From positions 310,001-374,000 of the forward strand of contig NZ_PGOI01000009.1 in the NCBI RefSeq assembly GCF_002794355.1: DNA of 64,000 nt, in the 5' to 3' direction. A program made the translations under genes and the position numbers. Position 1 is the first letter of the stretch. The number at the start of each line of letters is the position of its first letter. Below, one piece after another: positions 17,101 to 26,830 of the stretch. The notes below the pieces were generated by a model, which did not search any database, was not told the DNA's origin, and saw only the letters and a program-made list of their open reading frames with translations. This DNA comes from Pseudorhodobacter sp. MZDSW-24AT (lineage in GTDB: Bacteria; Pseudomonadota; Alphaproteobacteria; Rhodobacterales; Rhodobacteraceae).

Positions 17101-17895
17101 ATGAAACACCTGATCCCCTTCATGCCCAAGCCGCCTGTTGTGTCTGTGGTCCGCCTGCAAGGCGCGATTGGCACCGGGGGGCGCAGTCTTTCGGATGCGG
17201 CCTTGGCCTCGGTGCTGGAGCGCGCCTTTTCGCGCGGGAAACCGGCGGCGGTGGCGCTTGTCATCAATTCGCCCGGCGGGTCGCCCGTGCAGTCGTCGCT
17301 GATCGCGGCGCGCATCCGGCGGCTGGCCGAGGAAAAGCGGGTGCCGGTGCATGGCTTTGTCGAGGATGTGGCGGCCTCGGGCGGGTATTGGCTGGCAACG
17401 GCGGCGGATCAGATCTGGGTGGACGAGTCGTCGCTGGTGGGGTCGATCGGGGTGATTTACGCCAGTTTCGGCTTTCCCGAGCTGATGCAGAAGGCCGGGG
17501 TGGAGCGGCGGGTGCATACCGCGGGGCGGTCGAAATCCTTTGCCGATCCGTTCAAGCCCGAGCGCCCCGAGGATGTGGAGCGCATCCACAAGATGCTGGC
17601 GCCGCTGCACCAGAATTTCATCGCGCAGGTCAAGGCGCGGCGCGGGGCACGGCTGGCGGCCGAGGCGGATCTGTTCAACGCCGATATCTGGGTGGGCCGC
17701 GCCAGTGTGGAGAATGGCCTGACCGATGGCATCGGGCATCTGGTGCCCAAGATGAAAGAGCTGTTCGGGCCCAAGGTGCGGCTGGTGGGCTATGGCCAGC
17801 GGCGCGGTCTGTTGCAGCGCTTTGGCATGGGGATGACCGATGCGCTGATGGCCAGTGTCGAGGAGCGGGCCCTTTGGGCGCGCTATGGGCTGTAG
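17101..17895 (+). CDS. S49 family (SppA/SohB-like) serine peptidase
   Basis: A 264-residue protein of the signal-peptide-peptidase/SohB family, which cleaves residual signal peptides or membrane-protein fragments with a Ser-Lys dyad. Visible motifs are VINSPGGSPVQSS, EDVAASGGYWLATAAD (the nucleophile Ser in ASGG), VGSIGVIYASFGFPEL and TAGRSKSFADPF (the candidate general-base Lys), followed by the ERIHKMLAPLHQNFIAQV helix. There is no clear signal peptide or membrane anchor, unlike E. coli SohB, so it is the short form. The stop TAG is immediately followed by the next start codon. Confidence 0.9.
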   Translation: MKHLIPFMPKPPVVSVVRLQGAIGTGGRSLSDAALASVLERAFSRGKPAAVALVINSPGGSPVQSSLIAARIRRLAEEKRVPVHGFVEDVAASGGYWLATAADQIWVDESSLVGSIGVIYASFGFPELMQKAGVERRVHTAGRSKSFADPFKPERPEDVERIHKMLAPLHQNFIAQVKARRGARLAAEADLFNADIWVGRASVENGLTDGIGHLVPKMKELFGPKVRLVGYGQRRGLLQRFGMGMTDALMASVEERALWARYGL

Positions 17896-18078
17896 ATGCT
17901 ATTCAAGATCATCCTGATCTTTCTGCTGGCGATGGTGCTGGTGGGGATGATTGGCAAGGTGGTGTTTCCTACCGCCCTGGACCGGATGAAACGCAAGGCG
18001 CTGGGGCGGGGGCCTGTGTGCCGCGCCTGCGGGCGCTATGTCATTGGCAAAAGCTGTGACTGCGGGAAAAAGGGCTGA
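17896..18078 (+). CDS. Tiny membrane-anchored zinc-ribbon-like protein
   Basis: A 60-residue protein with one N-terminal membrane helix (about 2-25), a basic stretch MKRKALGRG and a C-terminal cysteine motif: Cys42-x2-Cys45-x8-Cys54-x-Cys56, suited to binding zinc. It starts at the base after the S49 peptidase stop and ends four bases before the dehydrogenase start, so it belongs to that operon. No named family is recognised. Its anchoring plus metal-binding tail suggest a partner or adaptor for the peptidase, but that is inference. Confidence 0.7.
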   Translation: MLFKIILIFLLAMVLVGMIGKVVFPTALDRMKRKALGRGPVCRACGRYVIGKSCDCGKKG

Positions 18079-18081
18079 GAG

Positions 18082-18855
18082 ATGACGGCATTGGTGACGG
18101 GGGCGGGCAAGCGGCTTGGCCGGGCGATGGCGCTTTATCTGGCGCGGCGCGGGCAGGATGTGGCGGTGCATTATTCCAGTTCCGAAGCCGAGGCGGCGGC
18201 GGTGGTGGCCGAGATCGAGGCGATGGGGCGGCGCGCGGTGGCGCTGCGGGCCGATCTTTTGCACGAGGCCGAGGTGGAGACGCTGGTGCCCCGGGCGGCG
18301 GCGGCATTGGGGCCGCTGACGGTGCTGATCAACAACGCCTCGATCTTTGAATATGACACGGTGCAGACCGGGACGCGGCGCAGTTGGGACCGCGCGCTGG
18401 AAAGCAATCTGCGCGCGCCTTTCGTGCTGATGCAGGGCTTTGCCGCGCAATGTCCGCAGGCGGTGCCAGATGAAAACGGCGAGCCGGTGGCGCAAGGGTT
18501 GGTCGTCAATATGATTGATCAGCGGGTGCACAAGCTGACGCCGGAATTCGCCAGCTATACGATTGCGAAGATGGGGCTGTGGGCGCTGACGCAGACGGCG
18601 GCGCAAGGTTTGGCGCCGCATGTCCGGGTGAATGGCATCGGCCCGGGGCCGACCTTGCAAGGCGGGCGGCAGTCGGCCGAGCATTTCGCCCGCCAGCGTG
18701 CGGCCACCATTCTGGGGCGCGGCGCGCATCCGTCTGACATCACGGCGGCGCTGGGATTCTTCCTCGACTCGCCTGCTGTGACGGGCCAGATGATCGCGGT
18801 GGACGGGGGCCAGCATCTGGGATGGAAGACGCCGGATGTGCTGGGCGTGGAGTGA
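18082..18855 (+). CDS. SDR family oxidoreductase, pteridine-reductase-like
   Basis: A 257-residue classical short-chain dehydrogenase. It has the N-terminal TGAGKRLGRA cofactor motif with the TGxxxRLG variant seen in pteridine reductases, HYSSSEAEA (Ser/His typical of NADPH use), INNASIFEYD, and the catalytic YTIAKMGLW (YxxxK). NMIDQ replaces the usual catalytic-serine strand, another feature of the PTR1/FolM-like group. It probably reduces dihydropterins or a similar heterocycle in the cytoplasm. Last gene of the S49 peptidase operon, upstream of an AT-rich gap and uvrC. Specific substrate is not certain. Confidence 0.85.
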   Translation: MTALVTGAGKRLGRAMALYLARRGQDVAVHYSSSEAEAAAVVAEIEAMGRRAVALRADLLHEAEVETLVPRAAAALGPLTVLINNASIFEYDTVQTGTRRSWDRALESNLRAPFVLMQGFAAQCPQAVPDENGEPVAQGLVVNMIDQRVHKLTPEFASYTIAKMGLWALTQTAAQGLAPHVRVNGIGPGPTLQGGRQSAEHFARQRAATILGRGAHPSDITAALGFFLDSPAVTGQMIAVDGGQHLGWKTPDVLGVE

Positions 18856-19160
18856 GACGGGCCGCAGGGCGGTTCGGAGTTGTGCACTTTGCCCTGCATC
18901 TTCACACAGCCGTTACACAAGCCCCTGATTTTCAATGAAATTAACTTGTGTTAGAAAATTTTAGCATTGAAAACAATACCTTATCGTTTCGCCTAAAAAA
19001 TAGGCATGTTAACGAAAGGGGTGGAAAACAAGGGAAATCCGGCGTTGTCAAAAGTTTTTCCTCAGGCTTATCCACAGAAACGGGGGACTTCTTCCCCCTT
19101 GCCCGCGCCGCGATATCATTGCAGCGATAGGGCAGAATCGATGACTCGGACGGAGATGAT
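18856..19160 (+). promoter_or_regulatory. AT-rich uvrC upstream region with a perfect DnaA box and paired GANTC sites
   Basis: This 305-base gap is strikingly AT-rich around 18929-19020 in an otherwise GC-rich window. It holds one perfect DnaA box, TTATCCACA, at 19068-19076, a hairpin GGGGGA/TCCCCC near 19083-19099, and two CcrM-type methylation sites (GAATC at 19135 and GACTC at 19143) just before uvrC. It certainly contains the uvrC promoter region. A replication-origin role is only a possibility: I find a single perfect box and no neighbouring origin gene. Confidence 0.45.
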
Positions 19161-21062
19161 TTGAAGGAAGCCGGTGTGACCACGCAGACCCCAGAGCCAG
19201 AGGCGGAGACGGCCCCGGTTGCCACCGGACAGGCGGTGATTCAGGGCTATCTGAAAACACTGGACGCCTCGCCGGGCGTGTATCGCATGCTGAACCAGAA
19301 GGGCGAGGTTCTGTATGTGGGCAAGGCGCGCAACCTGAAGGCGCGGGTGTCGAATTACGCGCGCGGGCATGGCCATTCGGCGCGGATCGCGCGGATGATC
19401 TTTGAAACCGCCAGCATGATGTTCCTGACCACCCGGACCGAGGTGGAGGCGCTGCTGCTGGAACAGAACCTGATCAAGCAGCTGAAGCCGCGCTACAATG
19501 TGCTGATGCGGGACGACAAGAGTTTTCCCAACATCCTGATCTCGAAGACGCATGACTTTCCGCAGCTGAAAAAGCACCGGGGGAAGAAATCCGAGAAGGG
19601 CGCGTATTTCGGACCTTTTGCATCGGCGGGGGCGGTGAACCGGACGCTGAACCAGTTGCAGAAGGTGTTTTTGCTGCGCAACTGCACCGATGCGATGTTT
19701 GACTCGCGCACGCGGCCTTGCCTGCAATATCAGATCAAGCGCTGTGCCGCGCCTTGTGTGGGCAAGGTCACGCCCGAAGGCTATGGCCAGCTGGTCGCCG
19801 ATGCCGAGCGGTTCCTGCAAGGCAAGACCACCACGGTGCAGGCCAATCTGGCGGCGGAGATGGCGAAAGCGTCCGAGGAGATGGAGTTTGAACGCGCGGC
19901 GGCGCTGCGCGACCGTATTCGCGCGCTGACGCAGGTGCAGCAGGCGCAAGGCATCAACCCGCGCGGGGTGGCCGAGGCGGATATCGTGGCGCTGCATCTG
20001 GAAAACGGGCAGGCCTGTGTGCAGGTGTTCTTTATCCGCGCCAACCAGTCTTGGGGGAACCGCGATTTTTACCCGCGCACCGGGGCGGGGGCGGAAGAGG
20101 CGGAGATCCTGACGGCGTTCCTGACGCAATTCTATGATGACAAGGAGCCGCCGCGGCTGATCCTGCTGTCGCATGGCGTTGAGGATGAGGATCTGGTGGT
20201 GCAGGCGCTATCAGACCGGGCGGGGCGCAAGGTGGAATTGGCGGTGCCGTTGCGTGGCGAAAAGGCCGAGCTGGTGGAAAATGCCACCCGCAACGCGCGC
20301 GAAAGTCTGGCGCGCAAGATGGCCGAGGGGGCGACGCAGAACAAGCTGTTGGCGGGTTTGGCCGAAGCGTTCGATCTGGACGCGCCGCCGCAGCGGATCG
20401 AGATTTACGACAACGCGCATATCCAAGGCTCGGATGCGGTGGGCGGCATGGTGGTGGCGGGGCCGGATGGCTTTGTCAAATCGCAGTATCGCAAGTTCAA
20501 CATCAAATCGGCCGCCGGGGCCAATTCCGACGACTTTGGCATGATGAAAGAGGTGCTGACCCGCCGCTTTGAACGGCTGCTGAAAGAAGACCCGGACCGC
20601 AAGTCTGACATGTGGCCCGATCTGTTGCTGATCGATGGCGGGGCGGGGCAAGTCTCGGCCGTGGGCGAGATCATGGCCGAGCTGGGCGTGGATGATGTGC
20701 CGTTCATCGGGGTGGCCAAGGGCATTGACCGGGATGCGGGAAAGGAAGAATTCCACCGCCCCGGCATGCGGCCCTTTGCGTTGCAGCGCAATGATCCGGT
20801 GCTGTATTTCGTGCAGCGTCTGCGCGATGAGGCGCACCGCTGGGCCAATGGCGCGCATGTGGCCAAGCGCGCCAAGCAGGTGGGGGCGACGCCGTTGGAT
20901 GACATTCCGGGCGTGGGCGCCACCCGCAAACGCGCGCTGCTGGCGCATTTCGGCAGCGCCAAGGCGGTGTCGCGTGCCGGGGTTTCCGATCTGATGGCGG
21001 TGGACGGGATTTCCGAGGCGATGGCGCAGGTGATCTACGACACGTTCAACGCGCGGGGCTGA
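19161..21062 (+). CDS. uvrC: UvrABC excinuclease subunit C
   Basis: UvrC makes both incisions in nucleotide excision repair, loaded onto UvrB at a lesion. The 633-residue protein shows the GIY-YIG nuclease at its N-terminus ([21 protein letters not shown]), the [17 protein letters not shown] cysteine region, the UVR helical hairpin ([16 protein letters not shown]), the RNase H-like C-terminal nuclease ([33 protein letters not shown]) and a tandem helix-hairpin-helix end ([14 protein letters not shown]). The start is either TTG 19161 (with GGAG upstream) or GTG 19176 (with GAAGGAAG upstream); both fit. The 3' end overlaps the convergent YcaQ-like gene by 17 bases. Confidence 0.97.
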   Translation: MKEAGVTTQTPEPEAETAPVATGQAVIQGYLKTLDASPGVYRMLNQKGEVLYVGKARNLKARVSNYARGHGHSARIARMIFETASMMFLTTRTEVEALLLEQNLIKQLKPRYNVLMRDDKSFPNILISKTHDFPQLKKHRGKKSEKGAYFGPFASAGAVNRTLNQLQKVFLLRNCTDAMFDSRTRPCLQYQIKRCAAPCVGKVTPEGYGQLVADAERFLQGKTTTVQANLAAEMAKASEEMEFERAAALRDRIRALTQVQQAQGINPRGVAEADIVALHLENGQACVQVFFIRANQSWGNRDFYPRTGAGAEEAEILTAFLTQFYDDKEPPRLILLSHGVEDEDLVVQALSDRAGRKVELAVPLRGEKAELVENATRNARESLARKMAEGATQNKLLAGLAEAFDLDAPPQRIEIYDNAHIQGSDAVGGMVVAGPDGFVKSQYRKFNIKSAAGANSDDFGMMKEVLTRRFERLLKEDPDRKSDMWPDLLLIDGGAGQVSAVGEIMAELGVDDVPFIGVAKGIDRDAGKEEFHRPGMRPFALQRNDPVLYFVQRLRDEAHRWANGAHVAKRAKQVGATPLDDIPGVGATRKRALLAHFGSAKAVSRAGVSDLMAVDGISEAMAQVIYDTFNARG

Positions 21063-22278
21063 GCGGTTCGCGCTGCCAGTCGGGCGCGTAATCGCAAAAG
21101 GTGCAGCCGCTGAAGACGGCCAAGCGGTCAAGCTCGCGCGCTAGGCCTGACAGGCGGGCCTTGGTCAGCCTAAGGCCGGGTTCGGGCCAGAAGGCGCGGA
21201 TGCGCAAGGTGGTGCTGGCACGGTCGGCGCGGGCATCAAGGCGGCCGATCAATCGCGTGCCTTCCAGCACCGGGAAGACGTAATAGCCGTATTGGCGCTT
21301 GGCCTCGGGGACGAAGACCTCGATCCGGTAGTGAAAGCCGAACAGACGCTCGATCCGGGCGCGATCGCGCAAGGCGGGGTCGAAGGGCGACAGGATGCGC
21401 GGCCCGGAGGGCGGCGGCGTCAGCGCGCCGAGGCGGGCGGCCAGATCGGGGCGGGCGAGGGCGGGGCGGGGGCTGCCGTCGGCCTGTTCGACGGTCAGGC
21501 GGATCAGGCGTCCGGCGGCAAGCTCGGCGCGCGCCCAATCGGCGGCGGCGGGCTTGTCGATGGCGTGCCAGTAGCGGGCGATTTCGGCGTCATCGGCAAA
21601 GCCAAGGTTGGCAAGGGCCGAGGAACAGGCCCAGTCGATGTGCTGTTCGGGCGTGATTTCTGCCGCGAGCAGGGCAGGGGGAATGACGTTTTCCGTCAGG
21701 TCATAGACCTTGCGAAAGGCGTCGCGGCGGGTGACCGAGATCTGGCCCGTGCGCCAGAGCCATTCCAGCGCGGTTTTCGACGGGTGCCAATCCCACCAGC
21801 CGCCCTTGCTGCGCGGCTCGTCCTTGCCGACATCGCTGCTGCTGACGGGGCCATGACGGGCGATGTGGTTCAGGATGGTGTCGAACTGCTGGGTGTAGCC
21901 GTCGCGGAACCAGCGCTGCCAATTGCTGTGGAGCCGCGCGGCATCGCGGGCAAAGCGGTGCTTCCACTGCGGGAAAAGGGCGACGGGGAGGATGGAGGCA
22001 TCATGCGTCCAATGCTCGAACAGGGCGCGGTTCTGTTCCAGCAGGGGTTTGAGCGCGGGGGGGCGGTAGCTGTGACGGCGTGCCCACAGGATCATGTGAT
22101 GCGCGCGTTCGACCGAGGCGATGCTGTCGACCTGCACAAAGCCGATGCGGTCGATCAGGGCGGCCAGCGCCGGGCCTTTGGCGGGGCCGCTGCGCGGCTC
22201 GGCCAAGGCGTGGTGGTGCAGGAAAAGGTGGCGCGCGGTGGCGTTTGGCAGGTGCATGGCGCATTGCAACTGCGCCAT
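21046..22278 (-). CDS. YcaQ-like winged-helix DNA glycosylase family protein
   Basis: A 410-residue protein of the YcaQ/AlkZ group (HTH_42 winged-helix proteins), some members of which unhook interstrand DNA crosslinks. Seen: the N-terminal [22 protein letters not shown] (the QxD-type active-site region), [31 protein letters not shown] (winged helix), [20 protein letters not shown] and a C-terminal [14 protein letters not shown] 22278 is used; an internal ATG at 22257 is possible. It sits 27 bases after the desaturase gene and overlaps uvrC tail to tail, so two DNA repair genes converge here. Crosslink repair as its function is inferred from family. Confidence 0.85.
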   Translation of the reverse strand: MAQLQCAMHLPNATARHLFLHHHALAEPRSGPAKGPALAALIDRIGFVQVDSIASVERAHHMILWARRHSYRPPALKPLLEQNRALFEHWTHDASILPVALFPQWKHRFARDAARLHSNWQRWFRDGYTQQFDTILNHIARHGPVSSSDVGKDEPRSKGGWWDWHPSKTALEWLWRTGQISVTRRDAFRKVYDLTENVIPPALLAAEITPEQHIDWACSSALANLGFADDAEIARYWHAIDKPAAADWARAELAAGRLIRLTVEQADGSPRPALARPDLAARLGALTPPPSGPRILSPFDPALRDRARIERLFGFHYRIEVFVPEAKRQYGYYVFPVLEGTRLIGRLDARADRASTTLRIRAFWPEPGLRLTKARLSGLARELDRLAVFSGCTFCDYAPDWQREPLSPAR

Positions 22279-22305
22279 GCGGAAAAGGTCAAGGCCTTTG
22301 CCGGA

Positions 22306-23352
22306 TCACGCCGCCTGCGCGGCCCAGACCTTGCGGCCTTCGCGGAAGCTGACCAGACGCCGCCCGGCTTCGTCCCACAGGTGCAGGCGCGCGCAGGACA
22401 GGCTTTCGCGCAAGGTGAGCACCTGTGCTTCGGCCAGCGAGGGGTAATCGCGCAGGATTTCTGACAGGCGGTAAAAGGGGATGCGGCTGTAGAGGTGGTG
22501 GACATGGTGGATGCCGATGTTCGCGGTCATCCAGCGCAGCGGCTGCGGCAGTTTGTAATGCGAGCTGCCCAGCAAGGCGGCGTCATGCACCTGCCAAGCG
22601 GGTTCCTGATCCCAATAGGTTTCTTCGAACTGGTGCTGGACGAAGAACAGCCAGACGCCGATCGTGGCCCCGGCCACCACGGTGGGGGCGAAGATCAGCG
22701 CCAGCACCTGCCAGCCACCCAAGAGGTAAAGCCCCACCAGCAACACGGCCAACACCAGATTGGTGCCCATGGCCGACAGCCAATAGCGCCAGCCTGCGGT
22801 CATCAGACCCAGCGGCAGGCGGTATTCCAGCATGAACAGATAGGCCGGGCCGATGCCGAACATCACGATCGGATGGCGGTAGGCGCGGTAGAGCAGGCGG
22901 CCGAGCCAGCTGCGCTTGTGATATTCCTCGACCGTCAGCGTCATCACATCGCCGATGCCGCGCCGGTCCAGATTGCCGGCATGGGCGTGATGGATGGAAT
23001 GGGTGCGCTTCCACACGGTATAGGGCGTGAGCGTGAGCACCCCGATGGCGCGGCCCACCCAATCATTCACCTCGCGGCTGGCGAAAAAGGACTGGTGCCC
23101 GCAATCATGCTGGATCAGGAACAGGCGCACCAGCCACAGGCCGTTCAGCACCGAGATCGCCAAGGCCAGCCACGGGCTGACCGAGAGCGCGGCCCATGCG
23201 GCCCCCCAGAAGGCAAGAAAGCCTGCAAGGGTGACGGCCAGTTCAAACAGCGAGCGTTTGGTGGAGGGGTCGCGGTATTTCGCCAGCAAAGGCACCCATT
23301 TTCTGGCGCTTGCCTCTTGGGCTTTCGCCAGATCGTTCTGCATCATCGTCAT
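22306..23352 (-). CDS. Membrane fatty acid desaturase
   Basis: A 348-residue integral membrane di-iron desaturase. The three histidine clusters are all present: HDCGHQSFF, HSIHHAHAG and, near the C-terminus, IHHVHHLYSR, with four or more membrane helices around them (LAGFLAFWGAAWAALSV, LALAISVLNGLWLV). It introduces a double bond into membrane acyl chains or a related lipid such as a carotenoid-like substrate. Start MTMMQND, with several closely spaced Met codons, so the first few residues are uncertain. Reads in the same direction as the YcaQ-like gene and may be cotranscribed with it. Confidence 0.92.
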   Translation of the reverse strand: MTMMQNDLAKAQEASARKWVPLLAKYRDPSTKRSLFELAVTLAGFLAFWGAAWAALSVSPWLALAISVLNGLWLVRLFLIQHDCGHQSFFASREVNDWVGRAIGVLTLTPYTVWKRTHSIHHAHAGNLDRRGIGDVMTLTVEEYHKRSWLGRLLYRAYRHPIVMFGIGPAYLFMLEYRLPLGLMTAGWRYWLSAMGTNLVLAVLLVGLYLLGGWQVLALIFAPTVVAGATIGVWLFFVQHQFEETYWDQEPAWQVHDAALLGSSHYKLPQPLRWMTANIGIHHVHHLYSRIPFYRLSEILRDYPSLAEAQVLTLRESLSCARLHLWDEAGRRLVSFREGRKVWAAQAA

Positions 23353-23496
23353 TCAGGGGCCTTCTGCGGCTGTCGGTCGAAGTGTCTTGCGGGGATGGAC
23401 CGCAGGAAAACGGTCCCAGACTGATAGGTCGGGTTGCACAAACAAGCTACAAAAATCGAAACATCCGGCCGGGCGCGGCAATTTGCCCGGCCCGCG

Positions 23497-24684
23497 TCAT
23501 CCACGCGCAAGGCCAGCTTCGGCGGCGATCTCACGCGCCGATTTGCGGGCGCGTTCGGTGGCCGATTTCAGCTGGCCACAGGCGGCCATGATGTCTTCGC
23601 CGCGCGGGGTGCGGATCGGGCTGGCATAGCCTGCGTTGTGGATGATGTCGGCAAAGGTGTGAATGCGGTTGCCGCTGGAGCGTTTGTAGGGCGCGCCGGG
23701 CCATTCGTTGAACGGAATGAGGTTCACCTTGGCGGGGATGCCTTCCAGCAGCTTGACCAGACGGTGGGCGTCTTCCTTGGTGTCATTGACGCCATCGAGC
23801 ATCACATATTCAAAGGTGATGCGTTCGGAATTGGACAGGCCGGGATAGGCCTTCAGCGCTTCGAGCAGGGTGGCGATGTTCCAGCGTTTGTTGATCGGCA
23901 CCAGTTGATCGCGCACCTCATCGGTGGTGGCGTGGAAGGACACCGCCAAGAGGCAGCCGATTTCGGTCGCGGTGCGGGCGATTTCGGGCACCACGCCGCT
24001 GGTCGAAAGGGTGATGCGGCGGCGGCCAAGGGCAATGCCTTCGTTGTCCATCACGACTTTCATCGCGTCACGGACGTTTTCGAAGTTATACAAAGGCTCG
24101 CCCATGCCCATCAGGACGATGTTGCTGATGCGGCGGATTTCCTCTTTCGGCGCGCCTTGCACTGGCCATTCGCCCAGATCGTCGCGCGCGAGCATGACTT
24201 GGCCGACAATCTCGCCAGCGGTCAGGTTACGGACCAGTTTTTGCGTGCCGGTGTGGCAGAAGGAGCAGGTGAGCGTGCAGCCGACCTGCGAGCTGATGCA
24301 GAGCGTGCCGCGGTCGGTTTCGGGGATATAGACCACCTCGACCTCATGCCCGCCCGCGATGCGGACAAGGTATTTGCGGGTGCCGTCTTCCGAGATCTGC
24401 CGGGTGACAACCTGCGGCAGTTCGATCACGAAATGCTGGGCCAGCAAAGCGCGATAGTCTTTGGCCAGATTGGTCATCTGGGCGAAATCGCGCACGCCCC
24501 AGTGATAGACCCATTGCCAGACCTGCCCCAGCCGCATCTTGGCCTGCTTTTCGGGGGTGCCAGCGGCAATAAGCGCATCGCGCAACTGGTCACGCGTGAG
24601 GCCGACGATGTTGACCGGCCCGCCTTCGGGCAGCTTGCGCGGCAAGGTCAGCACATCTTGGGTGATCGGGGCGGTCGGGGTCAT
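23497..24684 (-). CDS. rlmN: Dual-specificity RNA methyltransferase RlmN
   Basis: A radical SAM enzyme that puts the 2-methyl group on A2503 of 23S rRNA and A37 of some tRNAs. The 395-residue protein has the radical SAM cluster motif in [13 protein letters not shown], the [13 protein letters not shown] stretch, SLHAT-like [11 protein letters not shown] and a C-terminal cysteine region (AACGQL) used to form the methyl-carrying Cys. The frame is open back to 24753, but I start at ATG 24684 ([15 protein letters not shown]) because it has GGAA at a proper distance and matches the usual length. Confidence 0.95.
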   Translation of the reverse strand: MTPTAPITQDVLTLPRKLPEGGPVNIVGLTRDQLRDALIAAGTPEKQAKMRLGQVWQWVYHWGVRDFAQMTNLAKDYRALLAQHFVIELPQVVTRQISEDGTRKYLVRIAGGHEVEVVYIPETDRGTLCISSQVGCTLTCSFCHTGTQKLVRNLTAGEIVGQVMLARDDLGEWPVQGAPKEEIRRISNIVLMGMGEPLYNFENVRDAMKVVMDNEGIALGRRRITLSTSGVVPEIARTATEIGCLLAVSFHATTDEVRDQLVPINKRWNIATLLEALKAYPGLSNSERITFEYVMLDGVNDTKEDAHRLVKLLEGIPAKVNLIPFNEWPGAPYKRSSGNRIHTFADIIHNAGYASPIRTPRGEDIMAACGQLKSATERARKSAREIAAEAGLARG

Positions 24685-24790
24685 CGGCGGTTCCATCGAC
24701 AGGGCAGGCTTTGGATATAAGGGATTATCGGGCAAAACGGAACGGGTCATCACGCAAGGCCGGAAACGATCGCGTGTGCGCCCAGACCTG

Positions 24791-24827
24791 TGGGAAAATG
24801 CAAAACGCCCCGGAGACTCCGGGGCGT
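24791..24827 (-). terminator. Rho-independent terminator after the IalB-like gene
   Basis: A near-perfect hairpin at 24805-24827 (ACGCCCCGGAG / CTCCGGGGCGT) is followed, on the minus strand, by TTTTGCATTTT. It ends the minus-strand gene at 24850. Confidence 0.85.
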
Positions 24828-24849
24828 GTGCAGCGGGATCAAGGCACGC

Positions 24850-25374
24850 TTATCTGCAGCGGGCCTCGGCCTCTTGCATGGCGGCGGTGAAGCCGCGCAG
24901 GCTGAAGGTGTCTTTGGTCTGGGTGCCGCGCCCCGAAGCGCCTGTCAAGACGGCGGTGGCGCCGCGCTTCATCGCGTTGAGCAAGGCGGCATCGGCTTCG
25001 GCGCTCGCAGGCCATGCCCATTCGCCATCGGCGAAAAGATCATAGGACTGGCCGTCGATCTCGACCTTGACGGTCGAGCCATTGGCAAAGGGATAGCCGC
25101 CGGTGAACGACACCTCGCCGCGCGCGCCTGCGCCGGGGCGGAAGGTCACGAACAACAGAATGTCCCCGCGCCGCACCGAGACCGGCTGGCCATCGCGGGT
25201 GTTCACGGTTTCCTTGGGGCTGGAAACGCCCCAGCATTCTTGCGGATTCGACTCGGTAAACACGCTCCAGTCGGTCTTGGTGGCGACGCGATTGGTGGAT
25301 TCCTGTGCAGTGGCAGTCGATGCGGCCAAGGCCATGGCAGCGCCGAGTGCGGTGCGCACGAAGATGGATGTCAT
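24850..25374 (-). CDS. Secreted IalB-family (invasion-associated locus B) protein
   Basis: A 174-residue protein with a clear Sec signal peptide (MTSIFVRTALGAAMALAASTATAQ), so it is exported. The mature part, with KTDWSVFTESNPQECWGV, VSVRRGDILLFVTFRPG and KRGATAVLTGASGRGTQTKDTFSLRGF, matches the IalB family found across alphaproteobacteria. In Bartonella IalB aids red-cell invasion; in free-living members the role is unknown. One cysteine pair (ECW and the C-terminal RCR) could form a disulfide. It is a stand-alone gene with its own terminator. Confidence 0.85.
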   Translation of the reverse strand: MTSIFVRTALGAAMALAASTATAQESTNRVATKTDWSVFTESNPQECWGVSSPKETVNTRDGQPVSVRRGDILLFVTFRPGAGARGEVSFTGGYPFANGSTVKVEIDGQSYDLFADGEWAWPASAEADAALLNAMKRGATAVLTGASGRGTQTKDTFSLRGFTAAMQEAEARCR

Positions 25375-25551
25375 AATATTACAGCCTCCAAGCTGTCCTT
25401 TGCCTCCCCCCTGTCTGCTGCCGGCCTTGTGCTGCGGCTTTTATCTGGCATGGGGGCGTTCAACCCGATATCCCACCCATAACGCAAAAAGGCCAATCCG
25501 CGAAAGCCCCATGGGCAACAAATCGCGCATCTGTGACGGGGGAAGATGAGG

Positions 25552-26541
25552 ATGGACATGCAGCCGATGGTAGAGCTGTGGCGGGGCGGGCGACTGGAAA
25601 GCCAGCATGCCGGGCATGCGGTGATCTGGGGCGAAGGGGGCATGGTGGAGGCGTGGGGCAACCCTGCCGCGATCATCTATCCGCGCTCCTCTTGCAAGAT
25701 GATTCAGGCCTTGCCCTTGGTGGAAAGCGGGGCCGCGGATGCAGCGGGCCTGAGCGACCGGCACCTCGCGCTGTCTTGCGCCAGCCATGAAGGCGCGGCG
25801 CTGCATGTAGAGGCGACGGGGCGCTGGCTGGCCGGGCTGGGCCTGAGCGAGAGCGATCTGCGCTGTGGCGCGCATGAACCCTATGACCGCGACGAGCGCC
25901 TTCGCCTGATCCGCGCAGAAGAGAAGCCGTGTCAGTTGCACAACAATTGCTCGGGCAAGCATTGCGGTTTTCTGACGATGACGCGGCATATGAAAGCAGA
26001 CCCCGAATATGTGGAATTGGATCACCCGCTGCAACGTGCGATCCGGCAGGTGACGGAAGAGGTGTGCCAAGAGACGGTGGCAGGCCATGGCATCGATGGC
26101 TGTTCGGCGCCGAATTTTGCCACCTCGCTGGCGGGGCTGGCGCGGGCGATGCAAAGCTTTGCCGCGGCGCGCGACACCGGGGATGCGCGGCAGCGCGCCA
26201 TGGCACGGCTGCGCGATGCGATGGCCACGCATCCCGAGATGGTGGCAGGCGAAGGCCGGGCCTGCACCGAGTTGATGCGGGCCATGGGCGGGCGGGTCGC
26301 CATCAAGACCGGGGCCGAGGCGGTGTTTGTGGCGATGATCCCCGAACAGAGGCTTGGTCTGGCGCTGAAGATCGCCGATGGCGGCACGCGGGCTTCGGAA
26401 GCGGCAGTGGTGGCGCTGTTGGTGCGCTTGGGCGTGCTGGAGGCGGGGCATCCAATGGCGCAAAAGCGTCTGCCCGGCGTGCAGCGCAACTGGCGTGGGC
26501 TGGAAACCGGAGAGCTGCGTCTGGCAACGGGCTTTGCCTAA
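25552..26541 (+). CDS. Asparaginase, Rhizobium etli type II family
   Basis: About 330 residues of the pfam06089 asparaginase family, unrelated to the classic E. coli enzymes, hydrolysing L-asparagine to aspartate and ammonia. Conserved segments: YPRSSCKMIQALPL (Ser and Lys of the active site), LALSCASHEGAALHV, CQLHNNCSGKHCGFL (cysteine-rich metal site), HGIDGCSAPNFA and KTGAEAVFVAMIPEQ. The frame opens at 25546 but ATG 25552 has GGGGGAAG at the better spacing; ATG 25558 is also possible. Followed by a strong hairpin at 26550. Confidence 0.9.
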   Translation: MDMQPMVELWRGGRLESQHAGHAVIWGEGGMVEAWGNPAAIIYPRSSCKMIQALPLVESGAADAAGLSDRHLALSCASHEGAALHVEATGRWLAGLGLSESDLRCGAHEPYDRDERLRLIRAEEKPCQLHNNCSGKHCGFLTMTRHMKADPEYVELDHPLQRAIRQVTEEVCQETVAGHGIDGCSAPNFATSLAGLARAMQSFAAARDTGDARQRAMARLRDAMATHPEMVAGEGRACTELMRAMGGRVAIKTGAEAVFVAMIPEQRLGLALKIADGGTRASEAAVVALLVRLGVLEAGHPMAQKRLPGVQRNWRGLETGELRLATGFA

Positions 26542-26549
26542 GGAAAAAA

Positions 26550-26572
26550 GCCCCCGTCGGTTTGACGGGGGC
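26550..26572 (+). terminator. Terminator hairpin after the asparaginase gene
   Basis: GCCCCCGTC and GACGGGGGC pair around a GGTTT loop nine bases after the stop; an A-run precedes it and the following T-tract is weak (CCTTCT). Confidence 0.75.
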
Positions 26573-26830
26573 CTTCTGCCGCAGGCGCAGGTCCGGGAGC
26601 CAGATATCTGGGTGGGGGCAGTCAACACCTGACCTCCGGACCTGACACTCTGCAAGGACTGGTATCGCCTTGCGATGTGGCTGCAATCGGGTGGGCCTGC
26701 GGCGCTTGCGGGGTGTTTTCACGGTAAAACTGCGGCGGAGCCGGGGGGGGTAGACTGCGGCGGAGCCGCGGGTGGGCTGCGCGGCGTTGTGCGGGCTTGA
26801 TTTACCGCCGCCGGGCGATAAGCTGGGCAT
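26573..26830. other. Non-coding gap with a short direct repeat
   Basis: After the terminator I see no gene. A 15-base direct repeat ACTGCGGCGGAGCCG occurs at 26729-26743 and 26754-26768, in a G-rich stretch, before the promoter region of the next gene. Confidence 0.5.

Noticed and set aside
18930-19080. Confident replication origin
   Set aside because: One DnaA box, no dnaA, hemE, parA or gidA neighbour and no clear skew switch; kept only as a regulatory candidate.
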